A DNA stretch of 64,000 nt from Microthrixaceae bacterium (GTDB lineage Bacteria > Actinomycetota > Acidimicrobiia > Acidimicrobiales > DATDAH01). The stretch lies in the NCBI GenBank assembly GCA_020637195.1, contig JACJWK010000010.1:57706-121705 (forward strand), read 5' to 3'. A model generated the notes under the pieces. The model worked only from the letters and a program-made list of their open reading frames with translations, made no database searches and had not been told where the DNA came from. Made by a program: the position numbers and the translations under genes. Shown here one piece after another: positions 11,438-19,051 of this stretch; the first letter of the stretch is position 1, and each line of letters opens with the position of its first letter.

Positions 11438-12454
11438 GTGTTGGTGGACGGAGGGCTCGGGCTCGACCTGGGCAAGGCGGCGCAGAGCGCACGCGACGGC
11501 GAGGCCGCCGGCTACGACGGCCTGTGGACGGCGGAGACCAACCACGACCCGTTCCTGCCGCTGGTGCTCGGGGCCGAGGCGACCGGGCGCGTGGAGCTGG
11601 GCACGGGCATCGCGGTCGCCTTCGCCCGCAGCCCCATGACCCTCGCCAACACCGCCTGGGACCTGCAGGCCTACTCCGGCGGGCGCCTGCTGCTGGGCCT
11701 CGGCTCGCAGATCAAGGCCCACATCACCAAGCGCTTCTCGATGCCGTGGTCGCACCCGGCGGCCCGCATGCGCGAGTTCATCCTGGCCATGCGGGCGATC
11801 TGGACGACGTGGGAGACCGGCGACAAGCTCGACTTCCGCGGCGACTTCTACCAGCACACGCTGATGACGCCGTTCTTCGACCCGGGCCCGAACCCCCACG
11901 GCCAGCCCAAGGTCTTCCTCGCCGCCGTGGGCCAGCTCATGACCGAGGTCGCCGGCGAGGTCGCCGACGGCATGCTCTGCCACGGCTTCACCACCGAGTC
12001 CTACCTTCGCGAGGTCACGATCCCGTCGATCGAGCGGGGCCTGGCCAAGCGGGGCGCGACCCTCGCCGACGGCGACTTCCAGCTGTCCCTGCCGGCGTTC
12101 GTCGTGACCGGCACCACCGAGGAGGAGGTCGCCCGCAGCGCCAAGGGCGTCCGCGAGCAGATCGCCTTCTACGGCTCGACGCCGGCCTACCGCGGCGTGC
12201 TCGAGCACCACGGCTGGGGCGACCTCCAGACCGAGCTCAACGCCCTCTCGAAGCAGGGCAAGTGGGTGGAGATGGGCGAGCTCATCGACGACGACATCCT
12301 CGGCACCTTCGCCGTCCGCGGCGAGCCGTCCCAGATCGCGCCGCAGCTGCACGACCGCTTCGGCGGCGTGGTCCACCGGATCAGCTTCTACGCCCCTTAC
12401 AAGGCCGCCCCCGACACCTGGCTCCCCATCATCGAGGCCCTCAAGGCCATCTGA
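11438..12454 (+). CDS. LLM-class F420-dependent oxidoreductase
   Basis: 338 residues with a luciferase-like TIM-barrel. Recognisable elements are ARDGEAAGYDGLWTAETNHDPFLP, VELGTGIAVAFARSPMTLA (strand with the cofactor-site Ala/Phe), and GGRLLLGLGSQIKAHITKRFSMPW. The pattern fits the TIGR03617 (MSMEG_2256-like) group, abundant in mycobacteria and other actinobacteria, which uses reduced F420 rather than FMN. The substrate is unknown. The likely start is GTG 11438, preceded by GAGGTGACG; a second GTG two codons on is possible. It is divergent from the Liv-type operon through a shared promoter region. Confidence 0.87.
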   Translation: MLVDGGLGLDLGKAAQSARDGEAAGYDGLWTAETNHDPFLPLVLGAEATGRVELGTGIAVAFARSPMTLANTAWDLQAYSGGRLLLGLGSQIKAHITKRFSMPWSHPAARMREFILAMRAIWTTWETGDKLDFRGDFYQHTLMTPFFDPGPNPHGQPKVFLAAVGQLMTEVAGEVADGMLCHGFTTESYLREVTIPSIERGLAKRGATLADGDFQLSLPAFVVTGTTEEEVARSAKGVREQIAFYGSTPAYRGVLEHHGWGDLQTELNALSKQGKWVEMGELIDDDILGTFAVRGEPSQIAPQLHDRFGGVVHRISFYAPYKAAPDTWLPIIEALKAI

Positions 12455-12530
12455 GGGCGCCGATCCACTTCTCGCCTTTCGTGCTGTTGCCATCACCACC
12501 CGCCGAGCTGTCCGTCGCATGCCACGACAC

Positions 12531-12549
12531 GTGTAGCATGCTGCTACAC
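12531..12549. promoter_or_regulatory. Perfect 8-3-8 palindromic operator of ParD-like/zeta module
   Basis: GTGTAGCA-TGC-TGCTACAC is a perfect inverted repeat ending 8 bp before the antitoxin ATG and overlapping the presumed -10 box. This is the classic placement for autorepression by the antitoxin or toxin-antitoxin complex (inferred). Confidence 0.75.
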
Positions 12550-12550
12550 T
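12545..12550 (+). promoter_or_regulatory. -10 box (TACACT) for ParD-like antitoxin gene
   Basis: TACACT stands 7 nt before the ATG at 12558, so the mRNA is probably leaderless. It lies inside the palindrome, so repressor binding would block it. Confidence 0.6.
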
Positions 12551-12557
12551 TCTCGTC

Positions 12558-12935
12558 ATGGCCAAGGGAACCTCCGCGCCGACCCGGGTGACCGCGGACG
12601 TGGCGGCGAACGCCGCTGCGGTCGCGGCGGCCGAGAACCGCACCATCGCCGAGCAGATCAACCACTGGGCCCGCATCGGCATGCAGGTCGAGCGGGCCAC
12701 CTCGGTGGCCACGCGGCGGGTGCTGGCGGTGGCCGCCGGCGAGGCCCAGTTCGCCACCCTCGGCGACGACGAGCGCACCCTCGCCCACGCCACCGTCGAC
12801 GCCCGCATCGCCGAGCGGGCGGCCCGGGAGCGCTTCGGTCCCGCCGCCCGCAAGGCCGGTGAGATCACGGTGGCGCTCGACGACGACGGCCGGCTCGTGG
12901 AGATCGCCCCGGACGGCACCCGCCGTCACCGGTGA
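12558..12935 (+). CDS. ParD-like antitoxin of a zeta-type toxin-antitoxin pair
   Basis: 125 residues. The N-terminal half (TRVTADVAANAAAVAAAENRTIAEQINHWARIGMQVE) looks like the ParD_like/TA_antitoxin family, a short DNA-binding strand plus helices. The C-terminal part (FGPAARKAGEITVALDDDGRLVEIAPDGTRRH) would wrap the toxin. It overlaps the toxin gene by 4 nt (GTGA), so the two are made together. It is expected to repress its own promoter through the palindrome at 12531-12549. Pairing a ParD-like antitoxin with a zeta kinase differs from the classical epsilon-zeta arrangement. Confidence 0.75.
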   Translation: MAKGTSAPTRVTADVAANAAAVAAAENRTIAEQINHWARIGMQVERATSVATRRVLAVAAGEAQFATLGDDERTLAHATVDARIAERAARERFGPAARKAGEITVALDDDGRLVEIAPDGTRRHR

Positions 12936-13507
12936 GCCGCCTGGACCTCGTCGTCGGGCCCAACGGAGCAGGCAAGACCACCCTCTACCAGCGGCTGATC
13001 GCGCCCGACCGGCCCGGCCTGCCGTTCGTCAACGCCGACCGGATCGCCCACGACCGGTTCCCGGGTCAGGAGGTCGAGCAGGGGTACGCCGCCGCCGAGA
13101 TCGCGGCCCGCACCCGTCAGGCCCTGATCGACGCCCGCCTCGACTTCTGCGCCAAGACGGTGTTCTCCCACGAGTCGAAGGTCGACCTGGTCGTGACGGC
13201 CACCGCCGCCGGCTACGACGTCGTGCTCCACGTCGTGGTGATCCCGCTCGAGCTCTCCGGGCCCCGGGTCTCGCTGCGGGTCGCGGCCGGCGGCCACGAC
13301 GTCCCCGCCGACAAGCTGGCCGCCCGCTACGAGCGCCTCTGGCCGCTGGTCGTGGCCGCCCTGCCCGCCTGCTACCGGGCGGTGTTCTACGACAACGCCG
13401 TCGACCAGGGCCCGATCGAGGTCGCCGCGTTCCGCTTCGGGATCCCGGACTACGCCCCCCGCTGGCCCGCCTGGACGCCGGCGCCCCTGCTCGAGCTCAA
13501 CGTGTGA
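12932..13507 (+). CDS. Zeta-toxin family P-loop kinase
   Basis: 191 residues. Walker A is GPNGAGKTTLY at about 9-19, followed by FVNADRIAHDRFPG (catalytic Asp region of zeta toxins), AARTRQALIDARLDFCAKTVFSHESK and VVLHVVVIPLELSG (P-loop kinase core). Zeta toxins phosphorylate UDP-N-acetylglucosamine or related sugars and so block wall synthesis; this role is from the family. It is shorter than epsilon-zeta toxins (about 280), matching the compact zeta-like proteins common in actinobacteria. A start GTG overlaps the antitoxin stop. It could alternatively be a chaperone-like AAA kinase, but the antitoxin partner argues for a toxin. Confidence 0.82.
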   Translation: MSRLDLVVGPNGAGKTTLYQRLIAPDRPGLPFVNADRIAHDRFPGQEVEQGYAAAEIAARTRQALIDARLDFCAKTVFSHESKVDLVVTATAAGYDVVLHVVVIPLELSGPRVSLRVAAGGHDVPADKLAARYERLWPLVVAALPACYRAVFYDNAVDQGPIEVAAFRFGIPDYAPRWPAWTPAPLLELNV

Positions 13508-13595
13508 CGAAAGGGCGGGGTTCGGGTGGCGATGGACCAGCATCCGCTGCGGTCGCGGCGGCGAGGACATCAGTCGCGCACACCTCCCGGTTAGA

Positions 13596-13601
13596 TATCC
13601 T
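13596..13601 (+). promoter_or_regulatory. -10 box (TATCCT) for vapB
   Basis: TATCCT stands 6 nt before the GTG at 13608, the same spacing as other leaderless starts here. It favours GTG 13608 over TTG 13605 as the vapB start. Confidence 0.5.
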
Positions 13602-13607
13602 CGCTTG

Positions 13608-13811
13608 GTGTCCAAGACATCCGTGGAGATCGATCGAGACATCGCCCGGCAAGCGGCGGAGATCCTCGGCACGACCACGTTGCGCGACACGATCGACGCC
13701 TCGCTGCGTGAGATCGTCCACGCGCGCCTCCGCCTGGAGCTCGTCGACCTGCTCGCCCAACGTGATCGCTTCGACTTCGATGCCGCCGACGAGGCGTGGG
13801 GGTCCGACTGA
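13608..13811 (+). CDS. VapB-type antitoxin
   Basis: 67 residues. SKTSVEIDRDIARQAAEILGTTTLRDTIDASLREIVHARLRLELVDLL is the type II VapB pattern: a ribbon-helix-helix N-terminus that binds DNA as a dimer, then an acidic tail (RDRFDFDAADEAWGSD) that blocks the VapC active site. Its stop is immediately followed by the vapC GTG, so translation is coupled. GTG 13608 is chosen over TTG 13605 because of the promoter spacing. It lies about 100 bp behind the zeta module, making a small toxin-antitoxin island. Confidence 0.8.
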   Translation: MSKTSVEIDRDIARQAAEILGTTTLRDTIDASLREIVHARLRLELVDLLAQRDRFDFDAADEAWGSD

Positions 13812-14231
13812 GTGGCGCAGGTGCGCTACCTCATCGACACCAGTGCACTGGCCCGGCTGCACCGAACCCACGTCGCGGCGGTGATCGCCCCCCTCGTCGC
13901 CGCGCGAGAGGTCGCCCTGTGCGCCCCGGTGGCGTTCGAGCTCGGGTTCTCGGCTCGGAGCGCCCCCGACCACGCCGAGCTGGCCGATCGCCTGCACGCC
14001 TTCCCGATGGCCCCGGTGACCGCCGCCGACCACGACCGGGCGCTCGAGCTCCAGGGCCTCCTGGCCGAGCAGGGCCGGCATCGGGCCCTGTCGCTCGTGG
14101 ACGCGCTCGTCACCGCCGTGGCCGAGACCCGGGGCCTGACCATCCTCCACTACGACGCCGACTTCGAGCTCGTGGCCGAGCTGACCGGCCAGCCCCACGA
14201 GTGGGTGGTCGAGCGCGGTACCGCGGACTGA
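13812..14231 (+). CDS. VapC-type PIN-domain ribonuclease toxin
   Basis: 139 residues of the PIN fold. Acidic residues of the active site are visible: the first Asp in YLIDTSALARL (about residue 9), Glu in VAFELGFSARS, Asp in SLVDALVTAVAE, and Asp in LHYDADFELVAE. VapC toxins are Mg2+-dependent endoribonucleases that cut initiator tRNA, other tRNAs or 23S rRNA; the target cannot be told from sequence. The start is the GTG directly after the vapB stop. The 3' end faces leuS with only 26 bp between. Confidence 0.85.
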   Translation: MAQVRYLIDTSALARLHRTHVAAVIAPLVAAREVALCAPVAFELGFSARSAPDHAELADRLHAFPMAPVTAADHDRALELQGLLAEQGRHRALSLVDALVTAVAETRGLTILHYDADFELVAELTGQPHEWVVERGTAD

Positions 14232-14257
14232 GCGGAGAGCAGCTCCCCGGCCGGGAG

Positions 14258-16726
14258 TCAGACCACCAGGTTCACGAGCTTGGGCGGGCGGACGATCACC
14301 TTGCGGGGCTCGGCGCCGTCCAGGAAGGCCTGGACCTTGGCCGAGGCCAGCGCCGCGGCCTCGGCGTCGGCCTCGCTGATGTCCGGCGCCACCTCGAGGG
14401 TGTCGCGCACCTTGCCGTTCACCTGGACGACCAGGGTGACGAGCTCGTGGACGGCCTTGGCGGCGTCGGCGACCGGCCACGGCTCGGCGTGGACCTCGCC
14501 GCCGCGGCGGCGCTCCCACAGCTCGGCCGAGAAGTGCGGGGTCATGGGCGCCAGCAGCAGCAACAGGGTGTCGACGGCCTCGTCGACGGTCGCCTGCCGG
14601 GCGCCGGCGTCGGACTGGACGTACTTGTAGAGCGCGTTCGTGAACTCCATGAAGCCCGCCACCGCGGTGTTGTAGGACCAGCGCTCGTACTCGTCGGTGA
14701 CCCGCTGGATCAGGCGGTGGCGCGAGGCCTCGACCTCCTCGTCGACCGCCGTGGACTCGCGCTCGACGACGGTGCCGGCCACGTCGCCGGTGGCCAGCCG
14801 CCACACCCGGTGCAGGAAGCGGGAGCAGCCCTCGATCCCGGTGTCGCTCCACTCCATGTCGTCCTGGGGCGGGCCCGCGAACAGGTGGAACAGCCGCAGC
14901 GAGTCGGCGCCCATCGAGTCCAGGTAGGGCTCGGGGGCGACCAGGTTGCCCTTGGACTTCGACATCTTGGTGCCGCCCATGCGGATCATGCCCTGGGTGA
15001 ACAGCCGCTCGAAGGGCTCGCGCAGCTCCTTCGGCGCGACGCCCAGGTCGGCGAGCGCCTTGGTGAAGAAGCGGGCGTACATCAGGTGGAGGATGGCGTG
15101 CTCGATGCCGCCGATGTACTGGTCGACCGGCAGCCACTCGGCCACCGCCGCGGGGTCGAAGGGGGCGTCCTCGTTGGTGGGGTCGGCGAAGCGCAGGAAG
15201 TACCAGGACGAGTCGACGAAGGTGTCCATGGTGTCGGTCTCGCGGGTGGCCGGCCCGCCGCACACCGGGCAGGTGGTGGCCAGGAAGCCCTCGTGGAAGC
15301 GCAGCGGCGACTCCCCCGTCGGCCGGAACTCGACGTCGTCGGGCGCCAGCACCGGCAGCTGGTCGTCGGGCACCGGGACCGCGCCGTGCTCGGGGCAGTA
15401 CACGATCGGGATCGGGCAGCCCCAGAAGCGCTGGCGCGACAGGAGCCAGTCGCGGAGCCGGTAGTTGACCGTGCCCTCGCCGTGGCCCTCGACCTCCAGC
15501 CAGTCGATGGCCTTGGCGATGGCCTCGGCCTTGCCCAGGCCGTCCAGCCACTCGCTGTTGATGGTCGGGCCGTCGCCGGTGTACGCCTCGCCCTCCCAGC
15601 CCTCGGGCGGCTGGACGGTGCGGACGATGGGCAGGTCGTAGGCCTGGGCGAAGTCCCAGTCGCGCTGGTCCTCGGCGGGGACGGCCATGATCGCCCCGGT
15701 GCCGTAGCCCATGAGGACGTAGTCGGCCAGGTAGAGGGGCACGGCCTTGCCGTTGAACGGGTTGATCACGGTCGAGCCGGTGAAGACGCCGCGCTTGTCC
15801 AGCCCGCCCTCGGACGACACCCGCTCGAGCTCGCTGGCCTGGCGCACCTTGGCCACGAAGGCCTCCACCTCGGCCCGCTGGGCGTCGCTCGTCACCTCGG
15901 GCACCAGCGGGTGCTCGGGGGCCATGACCGCGTAGGTCATGCCGAAGCTGGTGTCGGGGCGCGTGGTGAACACGCGCAGGGCCAGCCCGTCGGCGCGGGG
16001 CGTGCCCTCGCCGTCGGCCAGCACCAGGTCGAACTCGGCGCCCTCGGAGCGGCCGATCCAGTTCCGCTGCATGGTCTTGACCCGCTCGGGCCAGTCCAGG
16101 CCCTGCAGGTCGTCGAGCAACTGCTGGGCGTACTCGGTGATGCGGAAGAACCACTGCTCGAGGTCGCGGCGCTCGACCAGGTCGCCGGAGCGCTCGCAGG
16201 TGCCGTCGGCCAGCACCTGCTCGTTGGCCAGCACGGTCTGGCAGCCGGGGCACCAGTTCACCGGCGCGTTGCGGCGGTAGGCCAGGCCCGCCTCGAGGAA
16301 GCGCAGGAAGATCCACTGCGTCCAGTGGATGTAGCTCGGGTCGTGGCTCTTCACGACCCGGCGCCAGTCGTAGACCGCGCCGAGGCGCTGCAGCGACGAG
16401 GTCAGCTCCTCGATCTTGGCGTCGGTGAACGGGCGGGGGTGCTCACCGGTCTTGATGGCGGCGTTCTCGGCGGGCAGGCCGAACGAGTCGAACCCGATGG
16501 GCGACAGCACCGCCTGGCCCTGCATCGTGCGGTAGCGGACCAGCAGGTCGCCGAAGGTGTAGTTGCGGACGTGGCCCATGTGGGCGGGGCCCGACGGGTA
16601 GGGGTACATGCAGAGCACGTACGACTTGGGCCTCGGGTCGTCGTTGTCGACCTCGTAGGTGCCCTCGTCGCGCCAGCGGCGCTGCCACTTCTCCTCGATG
16701 GCGCGGAAGTCGTACGAGTCGCTCAT
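14258..16726 (-). CDS. leuS: Leucyl-tRNA synthetase
   Basis: 822 residues, normal for bacterial LeuRS. The class I HIGH motif appears as PYPSGPAHMGHVRNY near 38-52, and KMSKS as TKMSKSKGN in the C-terminal third. A Zn-like knuckle lies in the CP1 entry (WCPGCQTVLANEQV), and the editing domain carries TRPDTSFGMTYAV. It charges tRNA-Leu and edits mischarged isoleucine and norvaline. The ATG at 16726 lies 7 nt after a TACGAT box, so the transcript is probably leaderless. Its place between the rsfS cluster and comEA is the usual actinobacterial order. Confidence 0.97.
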   Translation of the reverse strand: MSDSYDFRAIEEKWQRRWRDEGTYEVDNDDPRPKSYVLCMYPYPSGPAHMGHVRNYTFGDLLVRYRTMQGQAVLSPIGFDSFGLPAENAAIKTGEHPRPFTDAKIEELTSSLQRLGAVYDWRRVVKSHDPSYIHWTQWIFLRFLEAGLAYRRNAPVNWCPGCQTVLANEQVLADGTCERSGDLVERRDLEQWFFRITEYAQQLLDDLQGLDWPERVKTMQRNWIGRSEGAEFDLVLADGEGTPRADGLALRVFTTRPDTSFGMTYAVMAPEHPLVPEVTSDAQRAEVEAFVAKVRQASELERVSSEGGLDKRGVFTGSTVINPFNGKAVPLYLADYVLMGYGTGAIMAVPAEDQRDWDFAQAYDLPIVRTVQPPEGWEGEAYTGDGPTINSEWLDGLGKAEAIAKAIDWLEVEGHGEGTVNYRLRDWLLSRQRFWGCPIPIVYCPEHGAVPVPDDQLPVLAPDDVEFRPTGESPLRFHEGFLATTCPVCGGPATRETDTMDTFVDSSWYFLRFADPTNEDAPFDPAAVAEWLPVDQYIGGIEHAILHLMYARFFTKALADLGVAPKELREPFERLFTQGMIRMGGTKMSKSKGNLVAPEPYLDSMGADSLRLFHLFAGPPQDDMEWSDTGIEGCSRFLHRVWRLATGDVAGTVVERESTAVDEEVEASRHRLIQRVTDEYERWSYNTAVAGFMEFTNALYKYVQSDAGARQATVDEAVDTLLLLLAPMTPHFSAELWERRRGGEVHAEPWPVADAAKAVHELVTLVVQVNGKVRDTLEVAPDISEADAEAAALASAKVQAFLDGAEPRKVIVRPPKLVNLVV

Positions 16727-16733
16727 GCCGGGG

Positions 16734-16739
16734 ATCGTA
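16734..16739 (-). promoter_or_regulatory. -10 box (TACGAT) for leuS
   Basis: Minus-strand TACGAT, 7 nt before the leuS ATG, no ribosome site between: a leaderless start. Confidence 0.55.
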
Positions 16740-16824
16740 CCGAGGGGGCCGCCGCGGCCCGGAACCCGTTCCCGGCGTGGCGGAGGCGGGGGGTCCCCCT
16801 GCTATCGTGTGCCCCCGCACCCCA

Positions 16825-16900
16825 GGGGGCGTAGCTCAGCCTGGTAGAGCGCCTGCATGGCATGCAGGAGGTTTCGTGGGTTCAAATCCCATCGCCTCCA
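16825..16900 (+). tRNA. tRNA-Ala (anticodon GGC)
   Basis: A cloverleaf can be drawn: acceptor GGGGGCG/CGCCTCC with the G3-U70 wobble that identifies alanine tRNA, D-stem GCTC/GAGC, anticodon stem CCTGC/GCAGG around the loop ATGGCAT (anticodon GGC at 16859-16861, reading GCC and GCU), T-stem GTGGG/CCCAT with loop TTCAAAT, and discriminator A at 16900. The CCA end is not encoded. By my fold the variable region has 7 nt (AGGTTTC), two more than usual. A strong hairpin at 16917-16947 follows. Confidence 0.93.
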
Positions 16901-16916
16901 CCCCGACGGTTGCGTC

Positions 16917-16947
16917 GCCGACCCCGGCCCCTCGGGCCGGGGTCGGC
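16917..16947. terminator. Perfect 14-bp hairpin after tRNA-Ala
   Basis: The arms 16917-16930 and 16934-16947 are exact reverse complements, with a CTC loop. No T-tract follows on either side, as is common in high-GC actinobacteria. It can serve the tRNA (plus) and the aldo/keto reductase gene (minus). Confidence 0.7.
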
Positions 16948-16969
16948 CGCGTCCCGGCCCGGTCCGCGG

Positions 16970-17881
16970 CTACGGCAGCTCGTGGCCCTGGGCCGCCTCG
17001 ATCAGGCCGTACACGTCGGCCCGGTCGAGGCGCACCGTCGTGGCCCCGGCCAGCTCGGCGAGCCGTTCGGGGCGCTGGGTGCCCACGATCGGCACCGGGC
17101 GCGAGGGGTGGGCCAGCAGGAACGCCAGGGCGACGACGGTGACCGGCCGCCCCTCGCGGGCGGCGAGGGCGTCGAGTCGCTCGGTCAGGTCCGGGGGCAC
17201 GTCCCCTCCCGGCGCGGCCAACCGACCGCTGGCGAGCGGTGAGTAGGCCAGGGGCACCGCACCGCGCCGCCGGCACCAGTCGAGCACCCCGTCGAAGATC
17301 GGCCGACGGTCGAGCAGCGAGCACTCGGCCTGCACCGCGGCGAGCGGGAACGGCAACAGGCGCTCGAGGTCGTCGAGTTGCGCGACGGAGGCGTTGGACA
17401 CCCCGACCTCGCGGACCTTCCCCGCCTCGCGCAGGTGGGCCAGCGCCGCCGCGGTCTCCTCCGGCGGCGTGTAGAGGTCGACCCGATGGAGTTGGAAGAG
17501 GTCGATCACCTCCACGCCGAGCCGCCGCAGCGACGCGTCGCAGGCCGCCACGAGGTGGTCGCCGCTGGCGTCGTAGGGCACCCCGGGCCGGATGCCGGCC
17601 TTGGTGGCCAGCACCAGGTCGTCGGCCCACCCGGACCGGCCCGACAGCACCCGCCCGAGGAGGGACTCGGCCGCGCCGCGCTCCTGCTCGCCGTAGACGT
17701 CGGCGTTGTCGACGAGCACGCGGGCGCCCGGCGTGGCGTACGCGGCCAGGGCGGCGTCGAGCGCCGCGGTGGCACCGGCCAGGTCGCCGTCGCGGAAGCG
17801 CCAGCAGCCGAAGGCCAGGGGCGCGACCGGGCCGAGGCCGCCGAGGGGCCTCGGCGTGGCGTCGACGAGGTGGGTGGCGAT
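16970..17881 (-). CDS. Aldo/keto reductase without a standard start codon
   Basis: About 303 residues. The AKR (alpha/beta)8 barrel and its catalytic tetrad are readable: Asp-Tyr in VDNADVYGEQERGAAE, Lys in LATKAG, His in FQLHRVDLYTP. The NADPH end is also present (RPVPIVGTQRPERLAEL). The N-terminus RPLGGLGPVAPLAFGCWRF matches family starts, yet no in-frame ATG, GTG or TTG lies between the end of the upstream PhyH gene and this block; the next in-frame GTG falls inside the barrel. I place the start at the ATC at 17881 as a guess; a CTG or ribosome read-on from PhyH is also possible. It should reduce an aldehyde or ketone with NADPH; substrate unknown. Confidence 0.75.
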   Translation of the reverse strand: MATHLVDATPRPLGGLGPVAPLAFGCWRFRDGDLAGATAALDAALAAYATPGARVLVDNADVYGEQERGAAESLLGRVLSGRSGWADDLVLATKAGIRPGVPYDASGDHLVAACDASLRRLGVEVIDLFQLHRVDLYTPPEETAAALAHLREAGKVREVGVSNASVAQLDDLERLLPFPLAAVQAECSLLDRRPIFDGVLDWCRRRGAVPLAYSPLASGRLAAPGGDVPPDLTERLDALAAREGRPVTVVALAFLLAHPSRPVPIVGTQRPERLAELAGATTVRLDRADVYGLIEAAQGHELP

Positions 17882-17894
17882 GTCGGGCCGTCCG

Positions 17895-18623
17895 CTACTC
17901 GGCGTCGGTGGCGGCCTGCGCCGGCAGCCGGTCGACCCACCCGGGTGCCGGTGCGCCGCCGCGGGCGGCGACGAAGTAGGGAGGCGGGAGGTGGGGGTCG
18001 GCGTGCTCGAGGCTGACGTACTCGACCACGTAGGCCCAGCGCAGGCGGTCCGTGACGTTGGGCAGCGTGGCGTGCACGGTGTGCGACGAGAACAGCACCA
18101 CGTCGCCCACCTCGGCGGGGATGCAGATGGCGTCGTCGGTGGGCTCGAGCACGTGGACCACGCCGTCGACGTTCTCGTGGGTCCACGGTCGGCGGTGGCT
18201 GCCGGGGACGAGCCAGAGCCCACCGTTGTCGGCGTCGGCCGCGCTGAGGCCGACCCACACCTGGAGGTGCTCGAAGTCGACCTGGCTGTACCCGTTGTCC
18301 TGGTGGAAGGGGAACAGCGGAGCGCCCGGGCCCTTGGCCACGGCCTGGTCCCAGCGGATCCAGACGTCGGGCCCCAGCCGTGCGCACACCAGGTCGAGCA
18401 GGGCCGGGCGGGTGACCCACGCCTGCAGGTCGGCGCTGCACGGCAGCAGGTTGCTGGCGAAGCGCATGGTGCCCGCGTTCAGCTGGTCGTGGTGCGGGTT
18501 GACGGCGTCGGCGGCCTCGATGAGGTCGATGACGTGGGCCATCTCGGCGGCGTCGAACAGGCCGCGGTGGACGGCGAAGCCGTCCTCGTCGAGGGTGGCG
18601 CGCTCGAGGTCGATCACAGCCAT
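17895..18623 (-). CDS. Phytanoyl-CoA dioxygenase (PhyH)-family Fe(II)/2-oxoglutarate oxygenase
   Basis: 242 residues. It opens with ATLDEDGFAVHRGLFDAAEM, typical of PhyH. The iron-binding facial triad is visible: His-x-Asp in FPFHQDNGYSQ and the distal His in VVLFSSHTVHATLPN. Downstream of the first motif, VWVGLSAADADNGGLWLVPGSHR is the family hallmark loop. Such enzymes hydroxylate small molecules or lipid-like acids using 2-oxoglutarate and O2; the substrate is unknown. The ATG at 18623 lies 9 nt after TAACGT. The aldo/keto reductase follows at once, suggesting a two-enzyme oxidation/reduction pair. Confidence 0.85.
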   Translation of the reverse strand: MAVIDLERATLDEDGFAVHRGLFDAAEMAHVIDLIEAADAVNPHHDQLNAGTMRFASNLLPCSADLQAWVTRPALLDLVCARLGPDVWIRWDQAVAKGPGAPLFPFHQDNGYSQVDFEHLQVWVGLSAADADNGGLWLVPGSHRRPWTHENVDGVVHVLEPTDDAICIPAEVGDVVLFSSHTVHATLPNVTDRLRWAYVVEYVSLEHADPHLPPPYFVAARGGAPAPGWVDRLPAQAATDAE

Positions 18624-18632
18624 GGCACCCCG

Positions 18633-18638
18633 ACGTTA
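18633..18638 (-). promoter_or_regulatory. Possible -10 box (TAACGT) for PhyH gene
   Basis: Minus-strand TAACGT, 9 nt before the ATG at 18623. It would give a leader of only a few bases. Confidence 0.4.
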
Positions 18639-18651
18639 CTCAGCGCCCGGC

Positions 18652-19011
18652 TCACTCGCCGACGGCGGGATCCTCGCGGTCGGCGGCGGCCCAGTCGACC
18701 CGGGGGACGTCGCTCCAGAGCCGCTCGAGCTCGTAGTAGTCGCGCTCCTCGTCGAGGAACACGTGCACGACGAAGTCCCCGTAGTCCATGAGGACCCAGC
18801 GCAGCCCGTCCAACCCCTCGATGCGCCGCGGCCGGGGTCCGCCCCCATCGGCGACCCGCTCCTCGACCTCCTCGGCGATGGTCTTCACCTGCCGGGCGTT
18901 GGCGCCGCTCGTGATCACGAACCAGCCCGTGATCGACAACACCTCGGAGACGTCGAGCACGAGCGTTCGGGCGCCGGACTTGGCGGCGGCGGCGCGCGCC
19001 GCGGCCACCAC
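18652..19011 (-). CDS. rsfS: Ribosomal silencing factor RsfS
   Basis: At least 119 residues. LVLDVSEVLSITGWFVITSG and LDGLRWVLMDYGDFVVHVFLDEERDYYELERLW are the RsfS core (formerly iojap/DUF143). RsfS binds L14 and stops 50S and 30S from joining when nutrients are short. The GTG at 19011 is the first standard start, but the frame stays open upstream with ASPTVLDWVVAAARAA, which resembles the normal family N-terminus. A CTG at 19059, overlapping the lytR stop, would restore it. It is third in the order nadD-lytR-rsfS. Confidence 0.93.
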   Translation of the reverse strand: MVAAARAAAAKSGARTLVLDVSEVLSITGWFVITSGANARQVKTIAEEVEERVADGGGPRPRRIEGLDGLRWVLMDYGDFVVHVFLDEERDYYELERLWSDVPRVDWAAADREDPAVGE

Positions 19012-19051
19012 CCAGTCGAGGACGGTCGGCGACGCAGCGGGCGCGGGGCGA

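Noticed and set aside
14233..14256. Terminator between vapC and leuS
   Set aside because: CTCCCCGGCCGGGAG is only an imperfect, short GC palindrome without a T-run; too weak to call.
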